Below are positions 1 through 10,500 of a DNA stretch of 44,739 bases, piece by piece. The stretch comes from Gemmataceae bacterium. Its GTDB lineage: Bacteria; Planctomycetota; Planctomycetia; Gemmatales; Gemmataceae. The stretch covers positions 36,891 through 81,629 of the forward strand of contig PLDW01000165.1 in NCBI GenBank assembly GCA_003136315.1, read 5' to 3'. A program made the translations under genes and the position numbers. Under the pieces are notes generated by a model, which was not told the origin of the DNA, ran no database searches, and was given only the letters and a program-made list of their open reading frames with translations. Within the stretch, counting starts at the first letter, position 1. Each line of letters starts with the position of its first letter.

Positions 1-150
1 CCCGGCGTGGGCAAGTCCCAAAATCGGGTCTGCTTTCTTCTGCCGCTCGTGTTAACTCTCAAGATGATGATGCGCTATCACCCCAAAGGAATGGCCGTGT
101 CTGGCACGGCGTGAAAGCCCCGATCGTCCCGCCCCGGAAGGTTCCCCCTG
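1..150 (+). other. Window edge, no confident gene
   Basis: Frame 1 is open from the first base to a TGA at 112-114 (37 codons), so it could be the tail of an upstream gene. The peptide is not recognisable and lacks the usual end of a DUF58 protein, which would be expected here. The Shine-Dalgarno-like GGAAGG for the next gene lies near 136-141. Confidence 0.3.
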
Positions 151-2367
151 ATGTCGTTTCTGGCCCCCTGGATGCTGCTTGGCGGTGCGGCGATCGGTGT
201 CCCGATCGCGTTGCACTTCTTCTACAAGGCCCGGTATCGCCGGCTCCCCTGGGCGGCCATGGAGTTCCTCAAGGAGGCCATCGAGCAGACCAGCCGCCGA
301 CTGAAGTTCCAGGAGTGGATCCTGCTTGCCCTGCGGTGCCTGATTATCCTTGTGCTGGCCTTCGCTGTCGCTGGCCCAGGGTGCCAGCCGACCGAGTCGA
401 GCGGCCGGGGGAACTCGGTCGACGCTGTGCTTGTGATCGACACGTCCTACAGCATGGATGCCAAGGAAGACGAGAACAAGACCCGCCTCGACCGGGCCAA
501 GGAGGCCGCGCTGGGGGTGATCAACTCGCTCCCCCCGAATTCGTCCGTCCAGATTTACTCGTGCTCTGACCGTGCCGAATTACTCGGCCCCAAGTCCCGG
601 TACAACCTCGACCAGGCCCAGCAACTGATCCCGACCATTCAAACATCTGGCCTGGCCTCCGACTTCCAACCTGGCCTGGCGAAAGCGTTGGAAGCCGCCA
701 TGAGTGGGACTGCCCCGGTCAAGGAGATTTACTTCTTCTCCGACCTTCAGAAACTCGGGTTCGATCGACAACCCGGAGCGATTCGGGAGAAGTGTGAGGA
801 AATCCGTCAGAAGGCCAATCTGGTGTTCGTCCGCTGTGGCAAGGAAGATCGGAAAGTTCTGAACGTGGCGGTCACTGACGTGACTGTGATCGGCACCATC
901 CCCCATGCGAAGACCCGCGTCCCATTCGTGATTAGCCTGAAAAACACCGGGACAGAGCCGGTCAAGGGGATCACGGTTGGGCTCGAACTGGAAGGCAAGG
1001 CGGTCGAGCGGGATGTCGTTCAGATTGACCAGATCGAGCCCGGATTGGTGGTTCCGGTGACCCTGACCGGAAGCCTGGACGAGGCCGGCCCGCAGGTGCT
1101 GACCGTCCGGGTGGGAGGGGATGGACTGCCTGGCGACAATCGTTTCGACAAGGTGATCCTGGTCCGTGACGTGATCCGGGTGCTGCTCGTCGACGGAACG
1201 CCCAACCCGCAATCCCCGGCCGAATCCGGTTCCCATTTCGTCCGGAACGCCCTGACCCCGGTGCCAGAAGAGAGGACCGAAGAATACTACATCCGCCCAC
1301 AGGTGGTATCTGCCGCCGAAGCCAGTCCGGCCCTGCTGGCAGGCAAGGATGTGGTGTATCTGTTGAACGTATCGGCGGGCCAGAATGGGATGCCTCCGGA
1401 TTTCGTCGCCCGGCTCAAGGAGTTCGTCAGCAATGGGGGCGGGTTGGTGATCGGGTGCGGGGATCAGGTCAACTCCGCCGATTACAACCGGGTGCTCGGT
1501 TCAGGGGGGGCCGGTCTGCTCCCGTTCGATCTCGGCGGAGGGGAGCCGCTGACCGCCCGCGACACGGAGCCGTTCGTCCCGGACCCGGAATCTGTCGACC
1601 AGAACTCATTCCTGAGTCTGTTCCGTGAACCGCCCTATAGCCATGCTCTGCGCGGGGTCGGGATTGCCAAACTCCTGGCCGTGGACGAGGGTGGCCCTGG
1701 AGCGGTGGGCGGGCGGGTACTCGTCCAGACCGCGGATTTGAGGCCGTTCATCTGCTCGCGCGTGGTTGGAGAAGGGGAGGTGGTCTTCGTCTGCACGACC
1801 CTGGACGAGCGCTGGACAACATTCCCCGGGAAAGCCTCGGATGCATTCATTCCGTTCACCCAGTTTACCCTCGCCCACCTGACCGGCCGGAAAGTACCAG
1901 GCGGGAACAAGACCGCCGGAGACCCGCTGGTCTGGTTCCCACCGGATGCCGAGACCGGGTTCGAGTTGGTCAAGCCCCCGCGTGCCGGAGAGACGGTCAC
2001 TCGCCGGGTCCGACTGGACAAACCGAAGGCACCGAAACCCGGGGAGAAACTGACTATCACCACCACGGATACCGCCGACCCGGGGATCTACCACATCGTC
2101 CGGGAAGGCCAGCCGGACTCCAAAGGCCCAGTATTCGCAGTCAACCCGGACCTGCGCGAATCGGCCAATCTGGACGTGGAGTCTCTCGCCGAATTGACCA
2201 AGTTGCTCGGGTTCGAGCCGGCCGTCATTCAGGCCGGGGCCGGAACGGAAGCCGCGGTGAGTCAGCAGCGGTCCAGACGGGATTGGACGGAGTGGCTTCT
2301 GCTTGTGGCGCTTCTGGTCGCGGTGGGCGAATCGGCCTGGGCCTGGGTGTGTGGTCGGGCGTGGTGA
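151..2367 (+). CDS. BatA-like membrane protein with VWA domain
   Basis: The 738-residue product starts with a BatA-type N-terminus. It has a short hydrophobic segment, then a basic stretch near residues 25-55, then a second membrane helix near 57-75 (ILLALRCLIILVLAFAVAG). A von Willebrand A domain follows, with an intact MIDAS motif DTSYS near residue 98. The middle (about 390-480) resembles a class I glutamine-amidotransferase-like fold (LKEFVSNGGGLVIGCG). A C-terminal helix (WTEWLLLVALLVAVGESAW) re-enters the membrane. Proteins of this type normally sit beside MoxR ATPase and DUF58 genes, which would lie upstream of this window. The role is inferred to be envelope stress or protein-complex assembly; the ligand is unknown. 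GGAAGG precedes the ATG. The family call is strong, the function is not known. Confidence 0.85.
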   Translation: MSFLAPWMLLGGAAIGVPIALHFFYKARYRRLPWAAMEFLKEAIEQTSRRLKFQEWILLALRCLIILVLAFAVAGPGCQPTESSGRGNSVDAVLVIDTSYSMDAKEDENKTRLDRAKEAALGVINSLPPNSSVQIYSCSDRAELLGPKSRYNLDQAQQLIPTIQTSGLASDFQPGLAKALEAAMSGTAPVKEIYFFSDLQKLGFDRQPGAIREKCEEIRQKANLVFVRCGKEDRKVLNVAVTDVTVIGTIPHAKTRVPFVISLKNTGTEPVKGITVGLELEGKAVERDVVQIDQIEPGLVVPVTLTGSLDEAGPQVLTVRVGGDGLPGDNRFDKVILVRDVIRVLLVDGTPNPQSPAESGSHFVRNALTPVPEERTEEYYIRPQVVSAAEASPALLAGKDVVYLLNVSAGQNGMPPDFVARLKEFVSNGGGLVIGCGDQVNSADYNRVLGSGGAGLLPFDLGGGEPLTARDTEPFVPDPESVDQNSFLSLFREPPYSHALRGVGIAKLLAVDEGGPGAVGGRVLVQTADLRPFICSRVVGEGEVVFVCTTLDERWTTFPGKASDAFIPFTQFTLAHLTGRKVPGGNKTAGDPLVWFPPDAETGFELVKPPRAGETVTRRVRLDKPKAPKPGEKLTITTTDTADPGIYHIVREGQPDSKGPVFAVNPDLRESANLDVESLAELTKLLGFEPAVIQAGAGTEAAVSQQRSRRDWTEWLLLVALLVAVGESAWAWVCGRAW

Positions 2368-2400
2368 ATTTGATGGGTGTAATCGGTCGGTGTTAGTATG

Positions 2401-2532
2401 CCCAGGGCTTCCGCCCTGGGCTAAGAACGATCGCCCCATCCGGGGCTAAGAACAAGCGGCTTACGGCCGCACAGAGCCGGGTTTTGAGCCGCAGAGCGGC
2501 GGCCGTTCTTAGCCCAGGGCGGAAGCCCTGGG
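2401..2532. repeat. Intergenic palindromic repeat B, full copy
   Basis: This 132-bp element is bounded by 20-bp ends, CCCAGGGCTTCCGCCCTGGG at 2401-2420 and its reverse complement at 2513-2532. Each end is itself a hairpin. The inside carries further GC-rich inverted segments. A shortened relative lies at 7212-7330, and single-end copies lie at 36645-36664 and 44682-44701. It fills nearly all of the gap between two operon genes and may form a strong RNA structure between them. Confidence 0.85.
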
Positions 2533-2575
2533 TACCCTCGGAGTCGGCGCGATTTCCTTCGCGGTGAGTAGCTTC

Positions 2576-5017
2576 ATGATGACTTTGTTTGCGATCCAGC
2601 CCGTGTTCGCTGAGTTGGCCCGGCGGGGGGGATTTCCGCTGTGGTTCGTGGTCCCCGTCGGGATCCTGGCCGTCGCTGGCATTGGGCTACTGTACGCCTT
2701 TGAGAGTGGCCGGCTCGGTCCGGTCAGTCGCATCGCGATGGCAGCGATCCGCGCCATGATCGTCCTTGGCATCGCGTTTTTTCTGCTCCGCCCGGTCTGG
2801 GTGCAGGAACGCACGGGGGACCGGCGTCGGACCGTGGCGGTGCTGGTAGATGCGTCCCAGAGCATGGATAGCCAGGATCCCCGGCCAGGGTCCGCCGACC
2901 AGTGGCGGGTGGCCATCGCATTCGATCTGATCCCCCCGGACAAGGGCCTCCCGACCGACCTGGCTGCCAGCCCACTTGTCGCCGACGGACGACTCCCCGA
3001 CAAACCCCGGCGCATTGAGGTCGCTCGCGCTGCGCTCACCAGCCCCCGACTGAACCTTCTCGAACGACTCCGATCTCGGGTTGGGCCAGTGGAAATCGCG
3101 ACCTTCGGAACCCGACGAACCACACGCGAAGGGGCCGACAGCCAGTGGCTCAAATCGCTCGTTGCCACCGAACCCATGACGGCCCTGGCCGATGCTGTGG
3201 GCGAACTTGTGAACCGGGACCAGAACGACCTTCCCGCGGCCGTGGTCATTGTCACCGATGGCCGGGAGAATGCCAGCAAGATCAGCCTGGATGACCTCGC
3301 CCGGGAGTGCGCTCGGGTCAAGGTTCCACTCCACATTTACGGGGTAGGGAGTTCCTCATACGGACAGGTCCAACTCCGTGACGCGGCGGTTCCGGACGTC
3401 CTGTTTGTCGATGATCTGGTGGCGGTCCCAGTCCGATACCGCGTGAAGGGGGTCACCGACGGGCAGGCGGAACTCGTCTTGAAATATGGGGACCGGGTGG
3501 TCACCCGGAAAGTCATCAACCCCGTTCAGGATGGGGACGACCTGCGCGAGACCCTGACCTTCACCCCGACCAAAGAGGACGCCGAAGCGAAAAAGCAGGA
3601 ACTGACAGTCACCGTCCGGGTGACCAGTGGGACAGGGGCAATGACCGAGACCCTGACCGATGAGGTCACCAAGGCGGTCAAGGTGGTCGACCGGAAACTG
3701 AAGGTGCTGGTTATCGACTCGTTCCCACGGTGGGACTTCAAATTCCTCCAGCGGGCCTTGCTTCGGGATCGGCGGGTCGAGGTTCAGTTTTTCCTGACCG
3801 AGGGGGACCGGCAGACAATGAAGTCTGGCCGGCCGTGGATATCTGGGTTCCCGATTGGCCGGGATGAGTTTCGCAAGGAGTTATTCGAGTACGATCTGCT
3901 CATTTTCGGCGATATCCCCGGCTCGTTCTGGACACCGGACCAGCAGGGGGTCATTCGGGATTTCGTGGCCGAGGGTGGGGGGCTCATCCACATCGCGGGC
4001 CGACACCACGCCCCGGCCGAGTGGGTGAAGACCCCTCTGGCCGATGTTCTGCCAGTGGAGTTTGATGCCGTCCGATTCCCGACCGATGGCCTTCAGCGGC
4101 CCCTCCCGTTCCGCCCGCAGGTCGTCCCGGCAGCGGCCCACTCGGCCGTTCTCGCCCTGGAAGATGACCCTCTCGACAACGCCCGGTTATGGCGAAGCCT
4201 GCCGGAGATCTACTGGTACTACCCGGTGACCAAGCTGCGACCTGCTGCTGAAGTGTTCCTCACCCACCCGGAAAAGAAGCTTGCCGACGGCAAGCCAATG
4301 CCCCTCCTGGCCGGGCACTACTACGGCAAGGGGTACGCCCTGTTCGTCGGGTTTGACGAGACGTGGCGGTGGCGGTTCAACGAGGCAGACAAGTATTTCG
4401 GCCGGTTCTGGAGCCAGGCTGTCTACGTGGCCGGAGTGCCGCGAACCGTTGGGACCAAACTCACACAACTCTCCCTCGACGTGACCGACCCGGTTCAGGG
4501 GAAAACCGGCCAGGTGTACGCCCGGCTGTTCACCAAGGATTTCCAGCCGGTGACGACGGAAGAAATCACCGCCCGACTGGTCAAGACAGACGCCGACCCG
4601 AACGACAAGGACGTGACCACAGCGGTGAAGTTAGTGGCGATCCGTGGGCCAGACAACCGTCCTACGGGGGAGTACGTCGCCACCTTGCCGTTCAACCGAA
4701 CCGGACGATTTTCCCTCAAGGTCGATCCGAATAACGGGAATCCGGCCGCTCTCGACTACCGCGTTAACCTCCCGCCCGAACACGAACTCGCCCCGGGTGG
4801 GATGGCCGAGGCGGACATGCGAAAACTGGCCACAGCAACCGGTGGAATGTTCTATCGGGAGGAAGATCTGGCCAAACTCCCGGATCAGGTCAAGACGCAG
4901 ACCGCTCCGTTTTCCTCCCGAACGGAAACCATCCTCTGGAACATCTGGACGATGATGATGCTGGTCGCGTTGCTGACGGTGGAGTGGATCGTCCGGAAGT
5001 TCAACGGGCTCAGCTAA
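2576..5017 (+). CDS. VWA and glutamine-amidotransferase-like membrane protein
   Basis: The protein has two N-terminal membrane helices (about residues 20-45 and 53-73). A VWA domain follows with MIDAS DASQS near residue 98 and the partner motif TDGREN near 223. A GATase-I-like domain (about 370-600) contains DFVAEGGGLIHIAG, and a C-terminal helix is present (WTMMMLVALLTVEWIV). It lacks the Cys-His-Glu triad of true amidotransferases as far as can be judged, so this domain is probably structural or for binding. It is the second VWA gene of the operon and pairs naturally with the BatA-like product. The ATG at 2576 has GGTGAG upstream; a GTG at 2564 would add four residues. The product is 813 residues. 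Confidence 0.82.
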   Translation: MMTLFAIQPVFAELARRGGFPLWFVVPVGILAVAGIGLLYAFESGRLGPVSRIAMAAIRAMIVLGIAFFLLRPVWVQERTGDRRRTVAVLVDASQSMDSQDPRPGSADQWRVAIAFDLIPPDKGLPTDLAASPLVADGRLPDKPRRIEVARAALTSPRLNLLERLRSRVGPVEIATFGTRRTTREGADSQWLKSLVATEPMTALADAVGELVNRDQNDLPAAVVIVTDGRENASKISLDDLARECARVKVPLHIYGVGSSSYGQVQLRDAAVPDVLFVDDLVAVPVRYRVKGVTDGQAELVLKYGDRVVTRKVINPVQDGDDLRETLTFTPTKEDAEAKKQELTVTVRVTSGTGAMTETLTDEVTKAVKVVDRKLKVLVIDSFPRWDFKFLQRALLRDRRVEVQFFLTEGDRQTMKSGRPWISGFPIGRDEFRKELFEYDLLIFGDIPGSFWTPDQQGVIRDFVAEGGGLIHIAGRHHAPAEWVKTPLADVLPVEFDAVRFPTDGLQRPLPFRPQVVPAAAHSAVLALEDDPLDNARLWRSLPEIYWYYPVTKLRPAAEVFLTHPEKKLADGKPMPLLAGHYYGKGYALFVGFDETWRWRFNEADKYFGRFWSQAVYVAGVPRTVGTKLTQLSLDVTDPVQGKTGQVYARLFTKDFQPVTTEEITARLVKTDADPNDKDVTTAVKLVAIRGPDNRPTGEYVATLPFNRTGRFSLKVDPNNGNPAALDYRVNLPPEHELAPGGMAEADMRKLATATGGMFYREEDLAKLPDQVKTQTAPFSSRTETILWNIWTMMMLVALLTVEWIVRKFNGLS

Positions 5018-5177
5018 GGGGTGAGCCGAAACCTAACCCCCCAACCCCCTTCCCTAAGAAGGAAGGGGGAGCCGGATTTTCCGCCCCAAAGGGGGCGGTA
5101 GACAGTAGCCCAGGGCGGCCGATTCTCTTGAAATGTGTTCGGCTCAATGACGACGGCGGGCCATCGGATTTTTCATT
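5018..5177. repeat. Intergenic hairpins between operon genes
   Basis: Two inverted repeats lie here. CCCCCTTCC at 5045-5053 pairs with GGAAGGGGG at 5061-5069 around a 7-nt loop. A GC palindrome (CCGCCCC/GGGGCGG type) lies near 5081-5098. The stretch GGGGCGGTAGA..AGTAGCCCAGGGCG, near 5093-5118, recurs near 36628-36653. No U-run follows the first hairpin, so a rho-independent terminator is not supported. Confidence 0.6.
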
Positions 5178-7199
5178 ATGAAGCAACTCGTCGGACAACT
5201 CCGCCAGTGGCGGTTCCGGGAACGACTGGTGCGGCTCGCCTGGGGCGGATCGGGGTGGGTGGCGATCGTCGCCACCGTCCTCGCCGCGGCGTGTCTTGCC
5301 GACTGGGTGTACGACCGCTCGGCGGACGTCCCGCTTGTCCTGAGGGTGATGGCAACCATCGCTCAGGTCGCCCTCGCCGTCGGGCTCGGCTACCCTCTCC
5401 TGCTCCGGGCGTGGGCGCGGGCACCGCGACTTGACCGGCTCGCTTACATGGCGGAACAGGCAATCCCCGAGTTCGACCACCGGCTCGTCACTGCTCTGCA
5501 ACTGAACCGCCCGGGGGCCGACACCCGCGGGATGTCAAAAACCCTGCTTGCCGAAGTCACCCGGGAGGCCGGAGAGATGGCAGCGCGGCACCGACTCACC
5601 CGACTGGTCAACTACCGCCCAGCCACCCGGGGGCTGATGATTGTCGCCCCCGCCCTCCTGGGGTGGGCCGCGTTCTTCCTCTATAATCCTGCCCTGGCCG
5701 CCATCTTGCTCCAACGCCAGGCCCTGCTTGGCGGCGAAATCCCACGCTCGGTCCAGCTCACGAACATCACCCAGGACGTGTGGCCAAGTGGAGCCGAAGT
5801 GATCCTGAAATACCGGGTGACCGGAGAGTTCACAGAGGAGATGACCGGGACTGCCTATGTTCATCCCGATGGGCAACCCACCGACGAATACCAGCTCCGG
5901 TTCGACGAAAAGGCCGATGATGGGTCGGCCGTGTTCGTGGCGAAGTTGCCACCCTCATCGACTCCGTTCGAGTTCCGCGGACGGCTCAGGGACGGCCGCA
6001 CACGGACATCCAGTCGGGTCACATTCGAACCTCCGCCCCAGGTGTTGGAGATTGAGGCACTCCAGTTGCTACCAGGCTACCTGGGCCTGAACCCTTCTGG
6101 AGGACGATACCAGCGGACATACCCCCGGGGAGAGGTGATCAACGCACTCCCCGAGTCCGAGATCCAGGTCGGGGCCACCTTTAACAAACCCGTCACGGTA
6201 GCGACCTTGATCCCGATTGAGCGAGGCCAAGGTAACAAGGAGGCTGATCGACCGCCTGCCAAGCTGATCCAGTTGGCCGACGAGGGGAAGTACGCCGAGT
6301 GGCGGTTCCCGATTACCGCCAAGACGATTGGCTACCGGATCGAGTTAACCGACGCCCGCGGGTTCACCAGCCCTGCCCCGGCTCGTCGCGGGGTGCGGGT
6401 CTGGCCAGACGAGCCCCCGACCGTCGAGTTCCGCCGGGAGTCCACCCGAAACCCGGACCCGACCGATTTCTACGCCCAGGGTTCCCCCGATCTCTACGTG
6501 TGGGAGATCCCGGTCGCCTGGCAACCAACCGGAGCGCCCGGAGAGGGCGACAGCGGCCCGATCCAGGTGATCTACGCGGCCAAGTCCGAACTCGGGATTG
6601 GGCGGGTGAATCTGGCCTACCGGGTGATCCCGAAGGGAGAGCAAGCGGAGAACCTCCACCCCCGCGATGATCCGGCTGAGCGAGTGTTCAAGCGTCTCCC
6701 GCTCACGCCGTATACTGCCGATTTGGCAAAGGTCGGAAAGTGGGTTCCCGATTTGGGGCTGTTCGAATGGTCATACGTCCGGCAAATGGGTCCACCTCGA
6801 ACGTACCTCTTTCCACCGGAGCAACTGCGGGTTCAGGTCGAGTTATACAAGCTCCCATCGCCCAACCCAGCGACGAGTCCGGGTGATCTGGAAGCGGGGG
6901 GTCGGTATAATTTCCAGACGAACGGACTGAAAAAGCCCATCTCCGAGGGTCAACTGGCGAAACTTGAGGTTGGGGATACGGTTGAACTCTATGTTGAGGT
7001 GTTCGACAAGTATTCCGAGTATCTGGAAGGGAAGAAACTTCCGGGACGGCCAGCGGGGTACACCCGTGAGGCACGAAGGAAGACGATCGTGAGCGAGGAA
7101 GAGGCGGGAAAACTCTACGAAGCTCACAAACGGCTCCAGGACAGGCTCCGGTCGATTACAGACGACCAGCGGGGGATCTTTCAGCCGAAGTCCCCTTGA
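5178..7199 (+). CDS. DUF4175-like membrane protein
   Basis: The 673-residue product has three predicted membrane helices: near residues 24-45 (GWVAIVATVLAAACLADWVY), 52-78 and 150-178. A long extracytoplasmic region with beta-rich, Ig-like character follows. The N-terminal third (EQAIPEFDHRLVTALQLN) is the part that resembles DUF4175 proteins, which usually follow VWA genes in such operons. The C-terminus (EARRKTIVSEEEAGKLYEAHKRLQDRL) is helical. No catalytic motif is visible. No clear Shine-Dalgarno precedes the ATG, so translation may be coupled or leaderless. The family call is from pattern recognition; the function is unknown and inferred to be a scaffold for the VWA proteins. Confidence 0.75.
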   Translation: MKQLVGQLRQWRFRERLVRLAWGGSGWVAIVATVLAAACLADWVYDRSADVPLVLRVMATIAQVALAVGLGYPLLLRAWARAPRLDRLAYMAEQAIPEFDHRLVTALQLNRPGADTRGMSKTLLAEVTREAGEMAARHRLTRLVNYRPATRGLMIVAPALLGWAAFFLYNPALAAILLQRQALLGGEIPRSVQLTNITQDVWPSGAEVILKYRVTGEFTEEMTGTAYVHPDGQPTDEYQLRFDEKADDGSAVFVAKLPPSSTPFEFRGRLRDGRTRTSSRVTFEPPPQVLEIEALQLLPGYLGLNPSGGRYQRTYPRGEVINALPESEIQVGATFNKPVTVATLIPIERGQGNKEADRPPAKLIQLADEGKYAEWRFPITAKTIGYRIELTDARGFTSPAPARRGVRVWPDEPPTVEFRRESTRNPDPTDFYAQGSPDLYVWEIPVAWQPTGAPGEGDSGPIQVIYAAKSELGIGRVNLAYRVIPKGEQAENLHPRDDPAERVFKRLPLTPYTADLAKVGKWVPDLGLFEWSYVRQMGPPRTYLFPPEQLRVQVELYKLPSPNPATSPGDLEAGGRYNFQTNGLKKPISEGQLAKLEVGDTVELYVEVFDKYSEYLEGKKLPGRPAGYTREARRKTIVSEEEAGKLYEAHKRLQDRLRSITDDQRGIFQPKSP

Positions 7200-7211
7200 A
7201 CCGGGCCAGTG

Positions 7212-7330
7212 CCCAGGGCTCAGAACGAACGCCCCATCCGGGGCGAAGACCGAGCGGCCTACGGCTGCAAAGATCCGGGTTTTAAACCGCACAGCGCCGG
7301 CCGTTCTCAGCCCAGGGCGGAAGCCCTGGG
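7212..7330. repeat. Intergenic palindromic repeat B, left end shortened
   Basis: This copy matches the 2401-2532 element along its length but has lost most of the left hairpin: CCCAGGGCT runs straight into CAGAACGAACG. The right end at 7311-7330 is intact. It begins 12 bases after the preceding stop codon. The rest of the gap to 7504 holds no gene, only a leader with AAGGAGG at about 7493-7499. Confidence 0.8.
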
Positions 7331-7504
7331 AATCCTGAACACCGGCCAAACCGGGGCAAGCCACCCAGCAGGGTCGAGTTTTTTCGCTCAACAGCCGTGT
7401 AACGATTTTTAGTTTCCTGTTGCAAAGCCCGCCCGACGACTCAATACTAAACAGAATCCTCACCGGGTCGACTCCCCGCGACCCACCGCCTCAAGGAGGC
7501 CACG

Positions 7505-10500
7505 ATGCCCGCCGGTAGACTTCGATTCTTTGCCGCAATGATCCTGACCGTGTTACTGATTCACGTCGCAGTCTCTCAGGATCACGACCCGGCGAAGCAA
7601 CGGGAAGAACAGAAAAAGGTCCAGGCTCGGATCGCTGACTCCGCTCGGCGGGCTCGGTCCACCCTTGATGCGATGGCCTACCAGCGGCTTTCGCCGAAGG
7701 CCGAGCAGAAGATGCTCGAAGAGGTGGCCGAATCCCTCCGCGGGCTGAGTCAGGACCAGATCAAGACGATTCTTGACCACCTCGAAGCCGCAGTCCAGGC
7801 CCCAGACGCCGCCAGTGCCGACCAGGAACAGGTGAAAGCCTACGAGAAGCACCGTCTGGTGGTCGCTCAGCTACGGGGAATGCTCGTCCGGCTGGATGTG
7901 ATCCGGAATCTGGATGAGGCCGCTGCCCGGCTCGATCGCGCAGCCGATGACCAGCTCACAATCAACGGGGAAACGCTAGCTGCCGCCAATCGCCGAGCTC
8001 GGCCAGGTCGTGGCATGGTGGTGCCTGTCGGGGAAGATCTCTTCGACAAGCAAGCCGCGATTGGTGCCGAGGTCGAGGCGATCTTCAAACAGATCAACGC
8101 TCTGCTCCCCAACCTCACACCCGAGCAAAAGGAGCAGGTCGAGAAGGCCGAGCTAAAACTCAAGAGCACGAACCTGGTTTCCGATATGGCGTCGACCACC
8201 AACGCCCTCAAGCGAGTGACCTCAAATGACTTCGGCAAAATCCCGGAGTGGCAGCGGAATCACGCCCATGTTTTGAAAGACCTGGCGAACGCCCTTCGGA
8301 CCCTGCCGGCCGGAAAACTGGCCGCCCTTAAGGCTGCCCGCGAAAAGGTCGAGAAAGCCCTGGAATCCCAGAAGAAAGTCTCCGAGGAAACGGCGAAGAA
8401 GCCGGACCCACAGGACGAAAATCCGCGGCAACGGTTCGCCGACACCAAGCAGGCCAAGGCAAACGAACTGGCCAACGCCCAGGCCAGGACCGAGCTTGCC
8501 ACCCGCGATGCCCGGAAAGCTACCCAGCTGGCCGACCCGATGGTCGCGAAGACTCTTGAGCCTGCCGAGAATAACCAGTTCCGGGCCGAGGAGAACATCC
8601 GAAGTGGTGATAAGGACGCCGCTCTCCCCCAGCAGGACAAGGCAACCGAGACCCTGAAGGCAGCCAAGGACGAACTCGACCGGCAAATCGCGGCCGCCGA
8701 GATCGCCAAGCGCGACCCGCTTGCTGCAGTCAAGCAGGCGGCCGAGCAGATCGAGGCCCTCATCAAGGACCAAAAGGCGGCCGCCGTAAAAACCGAGACC
8801 GCCGAGAAGAACCCCGCCGATCTGCCCAAAGCCGCGATGGCCCAAAAAGACGTCGTCAAGAAAGCCGACGAACTGAAGGCCACCCCGCTCCCGCCGAACC
8901 CGGAAGCCAAGGCGGCAATCGACAAGGCAGCCGACGCGACCAAGCAGGCGAAAGCCGATCTCGACATGAAGAACCCGACCGACGCCAAGCCCGAGCAGAA
9001 GGCTGCGATCAAGGCCCTGGAGGAGGCGAAGGCCGCGCTGGAGCAGCAGGCCGCCGCGATCGAACAACGCCGGGCCGAAATCGCCAAGCTGGAAGAGGCG
9101 AAGAAGGAGTTGGAGAAGCTCGCTGCCGCCGAGAAGAAAGTTGCCGACGAAGCCAAGATGGCCGCGAACGATCCCAAGGCTGGCGAAGATCCGAAGATGG
9201 GTGATCCCAAGGCTGCTGATCCCAAGGCTGCTGATCCCAAGGCTGGCGACCCCAAGATGGGTGATGCAAAAGCCGGCGATCCCAAGGCTGCTGATCCCAA
9301 GATGGGTGATGCCAAGATGCCCGACACCGGCGACCTTGCGAACAAGCAGGCCGAACTCCAGCCCCCAACCAAGGATGTCGGCGAGAAACTGAAGGATGTG
9401 GCCCCAGACGCTGCCAAGAAGGTGGCCGAGGCCGGGATGAAACAGGAAGGGGCGAAGACCGACCTGGCCAAGAACGATCCGAAGGCTGGAGCCGAAAAGG
9501 CGAACGACGCCGCCAAGAAGCTCGACGAGGCTGCCAAGGCCGTCGACATGCAACTTGCCGACAAGCGGGGAATGGAGGCCAACGATCAGTCCGCGCTCCA
9601 ACCCAACAACGTCGACCCGATGGCCGCCGCCCAGCAACTCGCGAAGGCGGTGGAGCAGGCCAATAAGGCGGCCGAGAAGGCCGACGAGGCGGCCAAGGAC
9701 GCCAACCCACTCATGAACGGGCAGCAACCCAAAGACGGGCAGCCGAATATTGCGGAACTCCAGAAACAGGTTGCCAAGCAAGCGACCGACCTGAAACAGC
9801 AAGACGCCGCCAAGGCTGCCAGCGAGGCCGCCAAGGCGATTGAGAAGGGCGATCTCCCCGCAGCCGTTGACAACCAACAAAAGGCCCTGGACGCACTGAA
9901 CAAGGCCGCGATGGCAATGCCGATGGACGGAATGCCGATGGGTGGGATGCCAATGGGCGATGCCAAAACCCCCGGCGAACTTGCTGCCACGCAACAAAAG
10001 CTACTCGACGCGACCAAGGCCCTTCAGCAATCACAGCAGGCCACGAACGCTGCCCAGGCTGCGCTTGCCCAGGCCCAGGCGAATGCTCCGATGGCGGTGC
10101 AACCGCAACTGAACATGGCCCAGGACGCCCTGAACATGGCTGGTAACCAGCTCGGTATGGGCCAGCCTGCTCAGGCCGGGATGAACCAGGCAGACGCAGC
10201 GAATGCACTCCAGCAGGCCCTTGATGCCCTCAACTCCGCCGCAATGGCCAACGGCCAGATGGGCACCCAGCCCGGTCAGAACCCGATGGCTGGTATGCAG
10301 CCGGGGATGGGAATGCCAGGGATGGGAATGGGCATGCAGCCCGGCATGGGGATGCAACCTGGCATGGGAATGGGCATGGCGAATGGAATGCAGCCTGGCC
10401 AACCGGGGATGCCCCCCGGCATGGGCGAGCCCAAGAATGAAGGCATTTCCGAGGGCGACCAGAGTGCCAACTCGTTCAAGCTCAAGAACAGCACTCCATC

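Noticed and set aside
1..114. Tail of an upstream gene with PGVGKS near the start
   Set aside because: Too short to judge; the P-loop resemblance sits at the wrong end of a protein and nothing else supports an ATPase.
5045..5069. Rho-independent terminator
   Set aside because: The hairpin is strong but no T-run follows, and the operon appears to continue.
8222..9997. 591-codon minus-strand frame with Leu/Gly/Val-rich product
   Set aside because: It is the complement of the Ala/Lys-rich coiled-coil gene; its regularity reflects the codon bias of the real gene.
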